Part shown: positions 43,858 through 53,005 of the stretch, in pieces | Layout of the letters: each line of letters begins with the position of its first letter | Numbering within the stretch: the first letter of the stretch is position 1 | Assembly (NCBI RefSeq): GCF_963378105.1 | Contig: NZ_OY726398.1 | Location: forward strand, 1,488,001-1,552,000 | Direction: 5' to 3' | DNA from: Mycolicibacter sp. MU0102 | Lineage (GTDB): Bacteria > Actinomycetota > Actinomycetes > Mycobacteriales > Mycobacteriaceae | Length of the DNA stretch: 64,000 nucleotides | The notes under the pieces: generated by a model | Databases searched by the model: none | Seen by the model: only the letters and a program-made list of their open reading frames with translations | What the model was told of the DNA's origin: nothing | Translations under genes and position numbers: made by a program

Positions 43858-44652
43858 GTGAACCTGCCCGGTCCTCACGTCGGACCGGAGATCGCTTCGG
43901 CGCATGCTTTGGCTGCGCCGTCTCCGGCGCACAGGGTTTGGCTGGCGAACCTCGACCGGCGCGCTGTCGGGCCGCGAGTGGTGACCGAAATCGTGCGTGG
44001 GCAGGGCATCACGCGGGATAGCTTCCGGGCGCTGGACGTGATGGAGCAGGTCACCGACCCGGACGGCAAGAGCTTTTTCGTCATCCCCCGAACAGCCGGC
44101 GGCGACGCCGTGCGACGCGCGGTGCTGCTGACCTACCTCCTCAATGCGGGAACCGGTTATGGCCGGCGCGGTGTTCGCAGCGATTTTCCCGAGACGCCGT
44201 ACGGTGCCGCAGAACTACACCGGATCATCGAGCGTCAGCGCGCGAATCGCTGGAGCTACACGGTGGTCCGAAGCATCTGCAACACCGGCGGCTGCGTGGC
44301 GGCCACCCCCAATGGGGTGCTGATAGTGGTCAGCGGCAATCGAATTCAAGGGTCGTTCAGCCACCGCGGCGGCACCATGTGGGGCGATCTGTTCCTGGTC
44401 AACACCACCGCGCGCGTCACCGACCCCGCCGGGCGGCTGCGCGAGATCATCGAAACAGGACGGCTCGGCTTGGGCGGCCCGGACCTGGACACGCTGCTGC
44501 ATCACGAGGAGATCCACGCCCAGCAGTGGGCTGCCTTGGGGCCGGTGCGGATGCCCGCGCGCTACCTCGCCGAGGAGGCCAGGGCGCGAATCTTCGGCGG
44601 CGTCAACAGTTTCGAGAAGGACGCCGGACTGGCCGACGGGGGATACCGCTGA
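43858..44652 (+). CDS. Unknown protein with HEEIH zincin-like motif
   Basis: About 264 residues. I do not recognise a family. A central block SYTVVRSICNTGGCVAATPN has two cysteines, and LLHHEEIHAQQW (residues 214-225 for this start) contains a perfect H-E-x-x-H, the zinc-binding and catalytic motif of metalloproteases, though three-residue motifs of this kind also occur by chance. No signal peptide or membrane span is seen. GTG 43858 is my choice; TTG 43846 is possible. It follows the DUF5130 gene by 39 bases on the same strand and converges with pepN with no gap. Confidence 0.65.
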   Translation: MNLPGPHVGPEIASAHALAAPSPAHRVWLANLDRRAVGPRVVTEIVRGQGITRDSFRALDVMEQVTDPDGKSFFVIPRTAGGDAVRRAVLLTYLLNAGTGYGRRGVRSDFPETPYGAAELHRIIERQRANRWSYTVVRSICNTGGCVAATPNGVLIVVSGNRIQGSFSHRGGTMWGDLFLVNTTARVTDPAGRLREIIETGRLGLGGPDLDTLLHHEEIHAQQWAALGPVRMPARYLAEEARARIFGGVNSFEKDAGLADGGYR

Positions 44653-47217
44653 TCAAGCGGTATCAAAGGTGCGAGCCCGCAGCGACCGTTCCACCCCGGC
44701 CCGGCCCTCAGTGACCAACCTGCGCAGCGCCGGCGGCACCGAAGGGTCCGCCAGGAAGGCGTCGGCGGCGTCCAATCCGGCCTGGCTGACATCCCACCCG
44801 GGGTACAGGCCCACCACCACGGTCTGCGCGACCTCGCTGGATCGCCGCTCCCACACACCGGAAATCGCCTCGAAGTAGCGCGCGGTGAATGGCGCCAACA
44901 GCTCGCCCTGGCCGGGCTGCACGATCCCGCCGATGATCGCGCGACCGGTGATGTTGGCCAACGTGTCGTCCTCGATCACATGCTGCCAGGCCGCTTCCTT
45001 GACCGCGGGCTGCGGGCGGGCCGCCGAAGCCTGGGCGCCCTGGCGTTGGCCGGCCGCGGTGGGGTCACGCTGGATCTCGGCGTCGATCGCCGCAGAGTCC
45101 AGCGCACCGCTGCGGGCCAGCGCCACCACGATCCGCCAGCGCAGGTCGGTGTCGACGGCCAGACCCGCCAACCCCTGGGCGGCCGGGTCGGCGTCCAAGA
45201 GTGCGGCCAGCACCGTGGTGTGCCGCTCGGCGAGCACCGAGGTGCACAGCGCGTTGACAAAGGCCAGCTGGTGATCGGAGCCGGGATCGGCCTCGCGGGC
45301 CAACTCCAGCAGCCGGTCGGCGAACGCCGGCCAGCCCTGCTCGGCGGCCCACACCGGATCGGCATAGAACCCCAGCGCGGTCTGCGCCTGCAGCAGCAGC
45401 CGCGAGGCGACCCCGACCTCGGTTTCGGCGCCGATGCCGCGCTGCACCAGCGCCAGGAAGTCCCGGGCGCGAAGCTCGGCTTCGCGGGTCATCTCCCAGG
45501 CCGCCGACCACACCAACGTGCGCGGCAGCGGCTCGGCGATGTCGGCGATGCGCTCCGTCGCGGCGGCCAGTGACTGCGGATCCAGCCGCAGCGCACAGTA
45601 GGTCAAGTCGTCGTCATTGACCAGGATCAGCTTTCCGCGCGAAACCCCAACCAGGCCGGGCACCTGGGTGCTGGGCCCGTCGATGTCGAGCTCCTCGCGG
45701 TGCACCCGCACCAACCGGCCCGAACCGGAGGGGTCGTCGTCGTAGATACCGATGGCCAACCGGTGCACCCGCGTCTCACCGGCACCCGGGGCAGCGCCGC
45801 CCTGCGTCACCGCGAACCGGGTGAACCGGCCGTCGCCGTCGACATCGAAGTCCGCCCGCAGCGTGTTCAGGCCGGTGGTCTTCAGCCACTGCCGGCCCCA
45901 GTCGGACAGATCCCGGCCGGACGCCTTCTCCAGTGCCGCCAGCAGGTCGTCAAAGGTGGCGTTGTCAAAGGCGTGCGCGGCGAAGTAGTCGCGCAGGCCG
46001 GCCAGGAAGTGCTCCAGACCGACATAGGCCACCAACTGCTTGAGCACCGAAGCGCCCTTGGCGTAGGTGATCCCGTCGAAGTTGACCTCCACGGCGGCCA
46101 AGTCGGGGATGTCGGCGGCGATCGGGTGCGTCGACGGCAGCTGGTCTTGGCGGTAGGCCCACGACTTCTCCGCGTTCGCGAAGGTGGTCCAGGCACTGGT
46201 GTATTCGGTTGCCTCGCTTTGGCACAGCACCGAGGCGAACGTCGCGAACGACTCGTTGAGCCATAGGTCGTCCCACCAGCGCATGGTGACCAGGTCGCCG
46301 AACCACATGTGCGCCATCTCGTGCAGCACGGTCTCGGCGCGTCGTTCATAGGACGCCCGGGTCACCTTGCTGCGAAAGACGTAGTCCTCCAGGAACGTCA
46401 CCGCTCCGGCGTTCTCCATGGCGCCGGCGTTGAACTCCGGAACGAACAGCTGGTCATACTTGCCGAACGCATACGGGACGCCGAAGTTGCTGTGGTAGAA
46501 GCCGAATCCCTGCTTGGTCTCGGTGAACAGCCGCTCGGCGTCCATGTGCTCGGCCAGCGAAGCCCGGCAGAACAGACCCAGTGGGATCTCACTGTGCTCG
46601 TCGCGGTAGACGTCGTCCCAACGGGCATATGGTCCGGCGATCAGCGCGACCAGATACGTGCTCATCTTCGGAGTGGTCTCGAAGGTGTGCACTCCATCGC
46701 GCACCACGGCCGTGGCGCCGTTGGAGATCACCTGCCAGTGCGACGGCGCGGTGACGGTGACGTCGAAGGTCGCCTTGAGGTCTGGCTGGTCGAAGCAGGC
46801 GAACATCCGCTTGGCGTCGGCGGTTTCGAACTGCGAGTACAGGTACACCTCGTCGTCGACCGGGTCGACGAAGCGGTGCAGACCTTCGCCGGTGTTGGAG
46901 TAATAGCACTGCGCGTCGATCTCGACGGTGTTGTGCTTGGCCAGGCCGCTCAGTGTGACGCCGACCGACTCGTCGTAGGCCGAGACATCGAGGGAGCGGC
47001 CGTTGAGGGTGGCGCTGTGGATCGTCTCCGCGGCGATGTCGATGACGGTGTCGCTGCCGGCCAGCGCGTCAAAGGTGACGGTGGTGGTGGAGCGAAAGGT
47101 GCGCTCGCCCGGTTTGCCGCTGCCATCGGTCAGGTCCAGGGCGATCCGGTAGTTGACGACGGTGACCGAAGCGGCCCGTTCGGCGGCCTGGTCGCGGGTG
47201 AGGTTAGGAAGTGCCAC
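44653..47217 (-). CDS. pepN: Aminopeptidase N
   Basis: An 854-residue M1 zinc aminopeptidase. GAMEN (265-269) binds the free amino end, HEMAH (299-303) with E322 in LNESFA forms the zinc site HExxH-18-E. An N-terminal beta saddle (1-200) and a long C-terminal alpha-helical domain (550-854) complete the ERAP1-like fold. It removes N-terminal residues from peptides in the cytosol, downstream of proteases such as ClpP. The start is GTG 47217, with no strong ribosome site. Matches Rv2467 in size and order. Confidence 0.93.
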   Translation of the reverse strand: MALPNLTRDQAAERAASVTVVNYRIALDLTDGSGKPGERTFRSTTTVTFDALAGSDTVIDIAAETIHSATLNGRSLDVSAYDESVGVTLSGLAKHNTVEIDAQCYYSNTGEGLHRFVDPVDDEVYLYSQFETADAKRMFACFDQPDLKATFDVTVTAPSHWQVISNGATAVVRDGVHTFETTPKMSTYLVALIAGPYARWDDVYRDEHSEIPLGLFCRASLAEHMDAERLFTETKQGFGFYHSNFGVPYAFGKYDQLFVPEFNAGAMENAGAVTFLEDYVFRSKVTRASYERRAETVLHEMAHMWFGDLVTMRWWDDLWLNESFATFASVLCQSEATEYTSAWTTFANAEKSWAYRQDQLPSTHPIAADIPDLAAVEVNFDGITYAKGASVLKQLVAYVGLEHFLAGLRDYFAAHAFDNATFDDLLAALEKASGRDLSDWGRQWLKTTGLNTLRADFDVDGDGRFTRFAVTQGGAAPGAGETRVHRLAIGIYDDDPSGSGRLVRVHREELDIDGPSTQVPGLVGVSRGKLILVNDDDLTYCALRLDPQSLAAATERIADIAEPLPRTLVWSAAWEMTREAELRARDFLALVQRGIGAETEVGVASRLLLQAQTALGFYADPVWAAEQGWPAFADRLLELAREADPGSDHQLAFVNALCTSVLAERHTTVLAALLDADPAAQGLAGLAVDTDLRWRIVVALARSGALDSAAIDAEIQRDPTAAGQRQGAQASAARPQPAVKEAAWQHVIEDDTLANITGRAIIGGIVQPGQGELLAPFTARYFEAISGVWERRSSEVAQTVVVGLYPGWDVSQAGLDAADAFLADPSVPPALRRLVTEGRAGVERSLRARTFDTA

Positions 47218-47277
47218 GCCCGCCTACAGTAGCCGCCGGATCGTGCGGGCGGGCGCTGGACCGAGTTTAATGAGGCC

Positions 47278-47658
47278 ATGCTGATCGCCGGTCTGACCTT
47301 CGCCGCGCTGGCCGCGGTGTTGCACGTCTACATCTTCGCGCTCGAGTCGCTGAGTTGGACCTCACCGCGCACCCGGGCCGTCTTCGGCACCACCGCAGAG
47401 GAGGCCGAGACCACCAAGGCGTTGGCCTTCAACCAAGGTTTCTACAACCTGTTCCTGGCCATCGTCACGGTAGTTGGCATTGCCGCGGTTTCGTTGGACC
47501 ACAACACCGTTGGGCTAGCGCTGATCTTCGCCGGCGTGGGGTCCATGCTGGCCGCGGCCCTGGTCCTGGTGACGTCGTCGCCCGACAAGGCCCGCGCCGC
47601 CGTCTTCCAGGGAGCCTTCCCGGCGGTTGCGGTCGCGTTGCTGGCCCTGAGCCTGTAA
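47278..47658 (+). CDS. DUF1304 membrane protein
   Basis: A 126-residue protein with four hydrophobic helices. The start is LHVYIFALESLSWTSP, followed by the conserved FNQGFYNLFLA segment; both are the DUF1304 signature. Function is unknown. It is divergent from pepN by 60 bases and precedes the thiol oxidoreductase gene by 77 bases. Composition and GC match the neighbours. Confidence 0.8.
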   Translation: MLIAGLTFAALAAVLHVYIFALESLSWTSPRTRAVFGTTAEEAETTKALAFNQGFYNLFLAIVTVVGIAAVSLDHNTVGLALIFAGVGSMLAAALVLVTSSPDKARAAVFQGAFPAVAVALLALSL

Positions 47659-47735
47659 CCACGCGGTGGGCATAGATGTGCTCGGTGCCGCGTTAGACGT
47701 TCCAAACGTGTCCATTGTTGGCTGAGAGGATCGCC

Positions 47736-48347
47736 ATGCCCGTGAAATCGCAAGCCGAGCTCTGGTTCGACCCGCTGTGCCCGTGGTGCTGGATCACCTC
47801 CCGGTGGATCCTGGAGGTCGAGAAGGTTCGTGACGTCGACGTCACCTTCCACGTGATGAGTTTGGCCGTCCTCAACGAGGGGCGCGATGACCTTCCCGAG
47901 CAGTACCGCGAGGGCCTCAAGCACGCGTGGGGTCCGGTGCGGGTGGCGATCGCCGCGGAGCAGTTGCGCGGCAACGAGATCCTGCGGCCGCTGTACACCG
48001 CGCTGGGGACCCGGATCCACAACCAGAACAACAAGGACTTCCCCGACGTCATCGCCGGTGCGCTGGCCGAGGTGGGCCTGCCGGCCGAACTGGCCGACGC
48101 CGCCACCAGCGACGCCTACGACGAGGCGCTGCGCGCCAGCCACCACGCCGGGATGGACGCCGTCGGCAAGGACGTCGGAACCCCCACCATCCACGTCAAC
48201 GGGGTGGCGTTCTTCGGGCCGGTGCTGTCTCGCATTCCCCGCGGCGAGCAGGCGGGGGAGCTGTGGGATGCATCGGTCACCTTCGCCTCCTACCCGCACT
48301 TCTGGGAGCTCAAGCGCACCCGGGGCGAGGCGCCCGAGTTCGACTGA
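47736..48347 (+). CDS. Mycothiol-dependent thioredoxin-fold nitroreductase (Rv2466c-like)
   Basis: A 203-residue DsbA-like thioredoxin-fold protein. The redox site is C15-P-W-C18 in FDPLCPWCW, a helical insertion follows, and the cis-proline loop is GTPTIHVNG. In M. tuberculosis the orthologue Rv2466c uses mycothiol and activates nitro-compounds (established knowledge). No signal peptide, so it is cytosolic. ATG 47736 follows GAGAGGA by five bases. It is followed by rpiB at a 41-base distance, the same order as Rv2466c-Rv2465c. Confidence 0.88.
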   Translation: MPVKSQAELWFDPLCPWCWITSRWILEVEKVRDVDVTFHVMSLAVLNEGRDDLPEQYREGLKHAWGPVRVAIAAEQLRGNEILRPLYTALGTRIHNQNNKDFPDVIAGALAEVGLPAELADAATSDAYDEALRASHHAGMDAVGKDVGTPTIHVNGVAFFGPVLSRIPRGEQAGELWDASVTFASYPHFWELKRTRGEAPEFD

Positions 48348-48388
48348 CGGCTGGCGGGGGAGCAGACCGGGTCTGAGACAATGACGCC

Positions 48389-48868
48389 ATGCGCGTCTAC
48401 CTCGGCTGCGACCACGCCGGCTACGAACTCAAAGAAACGATCGTCGAGCACCTGAAGAAGGCCGGCCATGAGCCGGTCGACTGCGGGGCCTTCAGCTACG
48501 ACGCAGAGGACGACTACCCGGCGTTCTGCATCGCGGCGGCTGCCCGCACGGTGGCCGACCCCGACAGCCTCGGAATCGTGATCGGCGGGTCCGGCAACGG
48601 CGAGCAGATCGCAGCCAACAAGGTGCCCGGGGCGCGTTGTGCGCTGGCCTGGAGCACCGAAACCGCGCAGCTGGCCCGCGAACACAACAATGCCCAACTG
48701 ATCGGTATCGGCGGTCGGATGCACAGCACCGCCGAAGCGCTCGCGATCGTCGACGCGTTCTTGAGCACTCCGTGGTCGGAGGCCGAGCGTCACCAGCGGC
48801 GCATCGACATCCTGGCTGCCTACGAGCGCAACCACGAGGCACCTCCGGTGCCCGGCGCTCCGGCCTGA
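48389..48868 (+). CDS. rpiB: Ribose-5-phosphate isomerase B
   Basis: A 159-residue LacAB/RpiB enzyme that interconverts ribose 5-phosphate and ribulose 5-phosphate. YLGCDHAGYELK is the phosphate site, GGSGNGEQIAANKVPGARCA is the active-site block. As in M. tuberculosis RpiB, the usual cysteine base is absent and E72 in GNGEQ is placed to act instead. The ATG at 48389 is 41 bases after the preceding stop. Its stop lies 22 bases before nei2, so they may be co-transcribed. Confidence 0.92.
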   Translation: MRVYLGCDHAGYELKETIVEHLKKAGHEPVDCGAFSYDAEDDYPAFCIAAAARTVADPDSLGIVIGGSGNGEQIAANKVPGARCALAWSTETAQLAREHNNAQLIGIGGRMHSTAEALAIVDAFLSTPWSEAERHQRRIDILAAYERNHEAPPVPGAPA

Positions 48869-48890
48869 CCCGGGCACAGACTGGCCTGAC

Positions 48891-49694
48891 ATGCCGGAGG
48901 GGCACATCCTGCACCGGCTGGCCCGGCTCCATCAGCGTCGCTTCGCTGGGGAGCCGGTCGCGGTGTCCAGTCCGCAGGGCCGATTCGAATCCGGCGCCGC
49001 CCTAGTCGACGGACAGCCACTGCTGCGCGCCGAGGCGTGGGGCAAGCACCTGTTCCACCACTACGGGGGCGGGCCGGTCGTGCACGTGCACCTGGGGATC
49101 TACGGCCACTTCACCGAGTTCGAGATCGCTGACGGCGCCCTGCCCGAACCGGTCGGCCAGGTCCGGATGCGGATGGTGGGCACCGAATTCGGCACCGACC
49201 TGCGCGGTCCGGCCGCGTGTGAGGTGGTCGACGAGGCCCAGGTTGCCGACGTGATCGCGCGGCTGGGGCCCGATCCGCTGCGCGGTGATGCCGATCCGTC
49301 GCTGGCCTTCAAGCGAATTACCAAGTCCCGCAAATCTATTGCTGCGCTGCTGATGGACCAGTCGGTGCTGGCCGGGGTCGGCAACGTCTACCGCAGCGAG
49401 GTGCTGTTCCGGCACCGGATCGACCCCTACCGGCCGGGCGTGCAGATCGGCGAAGCGGACTTCGCCGAGATCTGGGCGGACTTGGTGGCGCTGATGAAGG
49501 TCGGGCTGCGGCGCGGCAGCATCGTCGTCGTCCGACCCGAGGACGACCACGGCGCTCCGGCGTATGCGGCCGGCAAGCCGCGTACGTATGTCTATCGGCG
49601 CGCCGGTGACCCGTGCCGCGTGTGCGGGACTGCCGTGCGGACTGCTGAACTAGAGGGCCGCAATGTGTTCTGGTGTCCCTCCTGTCAGTCCTGA
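48891..49694 (+). CDS. nei2: Fpg/Nei-family DNA glycosylase (Nei2-like)
   Basis: A 267-residue glycosylase. The N-terminal P-E (after the initiator Met) provides the Schiff-base amine and catalytic Glu, as in all Fpg/Nei enzymes. RKSIAALLMDQSVLAGVGNVYRSEVLF is the helix-two-turn-helix. The C-terminal zinc finger is CRVC...CPSC with the arginine-like FWCPSCQ end. The subgroup opens with MPEGHILHRL, which is the mycobacterial Nei2 (Rv2464c). It excises oxidised bases such as 5-hydroxycytosine and acts as a lyase. Confidence 0.88.
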   Translation: MPEGHILHRLARLHQRRFAGEPVAVSSPQGRFESGAALVDGQPLLRAEAWGKHLFHHYGGGPVVHVHLGIYGHFTEFEIADGALPEPVGQVRMRMVGTEFGTDLRGPAACEVVDEAQVADVIARLGPDPLRGDADPSLAFKRITKSRKSIAALLMDQSVLAGVGNVYRSEVLFRHRIDPYRPGVQIGEADFAEIWADLVALMKVGLRRGSIVVVRPEDDHGAPAYAAGKPRTYVYRRAGDPCRVCGTAVRTAELEGRNVFWCPSCQS

Positions 49695-49788
49695 TGTCCA
49701 GGCCGGCCAGTCAACTCCCAGCGAAAGCCCATGATCTTCAATCTGTTTGAGCGTTTCGGCGGCAGGTAGCGCGGCTATAACCGAGCCC

Positions 49789-50190
49789 ATGGAATCGCTC
49801 AGCAGAATTTCCGCTGCCACCTTTGCCATTGCCGCAGGTACGGGGTTGATCGGCCTCGGTGTCGCCGCCCAAGCTCGTGCCTTGCCGGCGCCGTTGCCGG
49901 TCTACCACTGGTGTCCCGGCCAGAGCTGGGACTCCACGTGGGGCATGAACTGGGAGAAGAACGAATGCCACGACGATCATCACCGCGATCGGGACGGCAG
50001 TGACCACAGCCGCGACTTCCGAGGCGATCAGCACGGCCCAGGTGGAATCAACCAACATGGCCCGCAGGGACCGCATCCACAAGGGCCCCAAGGACCCCAT
50101 GGCCCACAGGGGCCCGGCGGACCTCAACAACACCCCGGTGACTTTGACCATCCGGGTAACCCCGGTCAGCCCGGGTCCGGCCCCCGCTGA
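49789..50190 (+). CDS. Secreted Pro/Gly/His-rich small protein
   Basis: A 133-residue protein with a signal peptide of about 32 residues (RISAATFAIAAGTGLIGLGV, cleaved near ARALPAP). The mature part begins YHWCPGQSWDSTWGMNWEKN with two cysteines (C43 and C60 or nearby), typical of a group of short secreted mycobacterial proteins, and then becomes a low-complexity tail built of GPQGP, HGPQ and PGNPGQP pieces, collagen-like. Function unknown. It stands alone, convergent with lipP, 21 bases apart. Confidence 0.75.
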   Translation: MESLSRISAATFAIAAGTGLIGLGVAAQARALPAPLPVYHWCPGQSWDSTWGMNWEKNECHDDHHRDRDGSDHSRDFRGDQHGPGGINQHGPQGPHPQGPQGPHGPQGPGGPQQHPGDFDHPGNPGQPGSGPR

Positions 50191-50211
50191 TCTGCGGCCG
50201 CGGGCGGTAGC

Positions 50212-51435
50212 TCAGTCGTCGTACACCGTCTCGCGCCGGGGCCGAAGCGTCACCCCGAGTGCCCGGTAGATCTCGTTGGACAACACCACGCTGCGCGGGT
50301 CGGCATTGGCCTGGGTGTGGTCGAACCGGTTCATCACGTAGCCGTAGCCGATCCGGTGCTCCAGATCGGCGAACGCGAACGACCCGCCGAGGCCACCGTG
50401 ACCGAAGATCCGCCGGTTGGGCCCGTTGACCCCCTGGGCGTTGAGCATGTAGCCCATGCCCCAGCCGTGCTCGGCCACTCGGGGCCCGAGCACCAAGTCG
50501 GTTTCGGTGCCGCCCTGCAGTACTCGCAGGCGGTCCATGGCGGCCCGGCTGAGCACCTTCTCCTGCACCAGGCCGTTGTAGAACGTGGCCATGCCCAGGG
50601 CGGAGACCTGGGCGTTGGTGCCGGGGAACTCCAATTGGCGCCAGAGCGTCAGGTCGTTGGTGGCGATCTCGTCGTCGGGGGCGAATCCCATCGCGACCGC
50701 CAGTCCCGCCTTGGGGTGGTCGTCCAACGAGGTCGGGCGTTTCGGCGCGCCGGCCGAGGACAGCATCTCCCGGATCGTCGGCTTGCCCACCGGGTCGGCG
50801 CAGCGGTAGGGCTGCTGCTCGGCCGGCACCCCGATGTGTACCTCGGCGCCCAGCGGGCCGGCGACCTCGGTGCGCAGGTACTGGCTCACCGTCAATCCGG
50901 TCACCCGCCGGACGACCTCGCCGATGATGAAGCCGTAGGTGGTCATGTGATAGCCCTGCGCGGTGCCGGGACGCCACCACGGTTCGGCGGCGGCCAACCG
51001 CTCGCAGACCAGATCCCAGTCGGTGACGTCGCGCCAGTGCATCGGTTCGCGCGGTCCGATCGCCCCGGAGCGGTGCGCCAGCACCATCGCCAGGGAGATG
51101 TCGCCCTTGCCGGCCTGGCCGAACTGCGGCCAGTAGTGGGCCACCGGCACCCGCAGGTCCAGTTCCCCGGCATCGGCGAGCCGGTGCACGCAGGTGCTGG
51201 TCAGGCCCTTGCTACCCGACAGCACGGTGCTCAGCGTGTCTTCCTGCCAGGGCCGCTGGCCCTCGACGTCGGCGGAGCCGGCCCACAGATTGACGACGAG
51301 CTCGCCGTCCACATAGGCCGCTACGGCCGCGCCGAGTTCGTCGCGCTCGGTGAAGTTGCGTTCGAACTCGGACCGCACCTTCTCAAAGCGCGGGGAGCAC
51401 GTCCCATGGATTTGGACGTGCCGTGTGCCGCCCAT
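50212..51435 (-). CDS. lipP: Serine beta-lactamase-like hydrolase/esterase (LipP-like)
   Basis: A 407-residue class C beta-lactamase-fold hydrolase. The nucleophile motif SxxK is S73-G-S-K76, and the Tyr motif is YxN-like in MTTYGFIIGEVV. The end has HGGLGGSFAFADLEH, corresponding to the HxG triad of the family. Esterases of this type hydrolyse short acyl esters and sometimes beta-lactams. No signal peptide is seen. The order between nei2 and tig agrees with lipP (Rv2463) of M. tuberculosis. Confidence 0.82.
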   Translation of the reverse strand: MGGTRHVQIHGTCSPRFEKVRSEFERNFTERDELGAAVAAYVDGELVVNLWAGSADVEGQRPWQEDTLSTVLSGSKGLTSTCVHRLADAGELDLRVPVAHYWPQFGQAGKGDISLAMVLAHRSGAIGPREPMHWRDVTDWDLVCERLAAAEPWWRPGTAQGYHMTTYGFIIGEVVRRVTGLTVSQYLRTEVAGPLGAEVHIGVPAEQQPYRCADPVGKPTIREMLSSAGAPKRPTSLDDHPKAGLAVAMGFAPDDEIATNDLTLWRQLEFPGTNAQVSALGMATFYNGLVQEKVLSRAAMDRLRVLQGGTETDLVLGPRVAEHGWGMGYMLNAQGVNGPNRRIFGHGGLGGSFAFADLEHRIGYGYVMNRFDHTQANADPRSVVLSNEIYRALGVTLRPRRETVYDD

Positions 51436-51572
51436 GGCGTGCCTTCCTGCTAGGGAGAATCCCCTTCCGCGGGGGCGACGGGGCGATCGGACCCGCGTAG
51501 CTTGCTTCGAAGGATAAGTCCGCGGTGACGCGTGAGTACAGCAGCCCCGGCCATTGCCGGCGGCCGGTCGTC

Positions 51573-52487
51573 TTAGCCCTGCGCGACGCGATGGGCGGAG
51601 ACAAAGAAGTCGCTAAGTGCTCCGGCCGGCATATCGTCGGGCGCCGGGCGACCTAGTCCCGCCATCACGTCAAGCGTCGGGGCTGCCGTTGTCGTCCAGC
51701 CGTGCCCGGCAAGCCATTCGGCCACGTCGGCGCGGTCGCCGCTGAAGAACAGCTCTTCGGTGGAGTAGACCTCTTCGCGAGTTGTTTGGTTCATCCGAGC
51801 GAACATCGCACGAAGTCTTTCCGGCTCGTAGAACTCTGGCCCGTAAACGTCGACAATCAGGCGGCTACCGGGAGCGCTCAGCGACGTGATGCGTTCGAAC
51901 AGCACGTCCTGTCCGGTCGGCGGCAGATACGGCAGCAGCCCCTCGGCGACCCAAACGGCGGGGGCGGTGGAGTCAAACCCAGCTGCCAACAGTGCCGCCG
52001 GCCAGTCGTCGCGCAGGTCGACAGGCACCGCACAGCGCCGTGCCGAGGGTCGAATTGCGTGTGCTGCCATGGTTTCGCTCTTGAAGTCAAGGACACCGGG
52101 TTGGTCGAGTTCGTAGACGACGTTTCCTTCGGTCCACGGCAACCTCCACGCCCTGGTGTCCAGTCCGGCAGCGAGAAGTACCACCTGGCGGTCCGTTCCG
52201 GCGCGCAGAAAGTCGTCGATGAACCGGGTACGGCACACGGCGCAATCCGTCGATGCTTGACGGAACGCGGCCGTAGCCGGGTCTTCGTAGTCGTTGCGGT
52301 GCCAAGCCTCGGTGGCGTACGGGTTGCGCCACCCTTGGGTGACAGCTGCGTCCAGGAAGCGCTGGGCGAACGGATCTGTGAACAGTCCGTCGGAACGGAC
52401 GTTCTCGGCTGCGCGGACCATGGCCGTGGCGAGCGCTGTAGAGCCGACTTTCCCTGCGATGCCCCAACTGTCGTCGTCAGTTCGCAT
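51573..52487 (-). CDS. SAM-dependent methyltransferase, TIGR00027/LCMT family
   Basis: A 304-residue methyltransferase of the large mycobacterial TIGR00027 group. The start has WGIAGKVGSTALATAMVRAA, the SAM motif is VVLLAAGLDTRAWRLPW (about 103-119), and YELDQPGVLDFK and VWVAEGLLPYLPP are further hallmarks. About 15 paralogues are usual per genome, substrates unknown. It sits between lipP and tRNA-Gly, where M. tuberculosis has no such gene by my recollection. A second, distant family member is at 274. Confidence 0.87.
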   Translation of the reverse strand: MRTDDDSWGIAGKVGSTALATAMVRAAENVRSDGLFTDPFAQRFLDAAVTQGWRNPYATEAWHRNDYEDPATAAFRQASTDCAVCRTRFIDDFLRAGTDRQVVLLAAGLDTRAWRLPWTEGNVVYELDQPGVLDFKSETMAAHAIRPSARRCAVPVDLRDDWPAALLAAGFDSTAPAVWVAEGLLPYLPPTGQDVLFERITSLSAPGSRLIVDVYGPEFYEPERLRAMFARMNQTTREEVYSTEELFFSGDRADVAEWLAGHGWTTTAAPTLDVMAGLGRPAPDDMPAGALSDFFVSAHRVAQG

Positions 52488-52664
52488 GGGAGCTCCCTAG
52501 GCACTCAATGTTGCCTACATCATCGCATCCTGGGCACAACCTGCATCGACGTTCGCGCGACCAATTTGCCGGGCCGACAGGAACGCCGGCCGCGGCGACG
52601 CTAGCGAAGACCGGCGCACAAGGCAGGACTGCCTGGCGAAACGCCGATGCCAGGGTCCTTGCAG

Positions 52665-52735
52665 AGCGGGCGACGGGAATCGAACCCGCGTAGCTAGTTT
52701 GGAAGACTAGGGCTCTACCATTGAGCTACGCCCGC
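52665..52735 (-). tRNA. tRNA-Gly (TCC)
   Basis: A 71-base cloverleaf without encoded CCA. Acceptor GCGGGCG/CGCCCGC, D arm GCTC/GAGC with AATGGTA, anticodon loop CTTCCAA (TCC), T loop TTCGATT, discriminator T. It is divergent from tRNA-Pro, 137 bases away. Confidence 0.95.
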
Positions 52736-52871
52736 ATGAACAGCTAGAGCGAGACTGTACCGGCGTGGCGGACCCGAAATCCAATTGCCCCGCCGCGGTG
52801 GCTTCGTGGGGCGTTGGCAGCAGGTCATTGTGATCACCGATATGCCGGGCCGTAGGATCGCCTGGTCAGTG

Positions 52872-52948
52872 CGGGGTGTAGCGCAGCTTGGTAGCGCATC
52901 CGCTTTGGGAGCGGAAGGCCGCAGGTTCAAATCCTGTCACCCCGACCA
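52872..52948 (+). tRNA. tRNA-Pro (TGG)
   Basis: A 77-base tRNA including an encoded CCA. Acceptor CGGGGTG/CACCCCG, D arm with AGCTTGGTA, anticodon stem CCGCT/AGCGG with loop TTTGGGA (TGG), T loop TTCAAAT. It lies 57 bases before tig. Confidence 0.95.
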
Positions 52949-53005
52949 GCAGCGCGCGCCGCACCGGCACGACCGACCACGTCAACGATATCGAGGAGTA
53001 CACCC

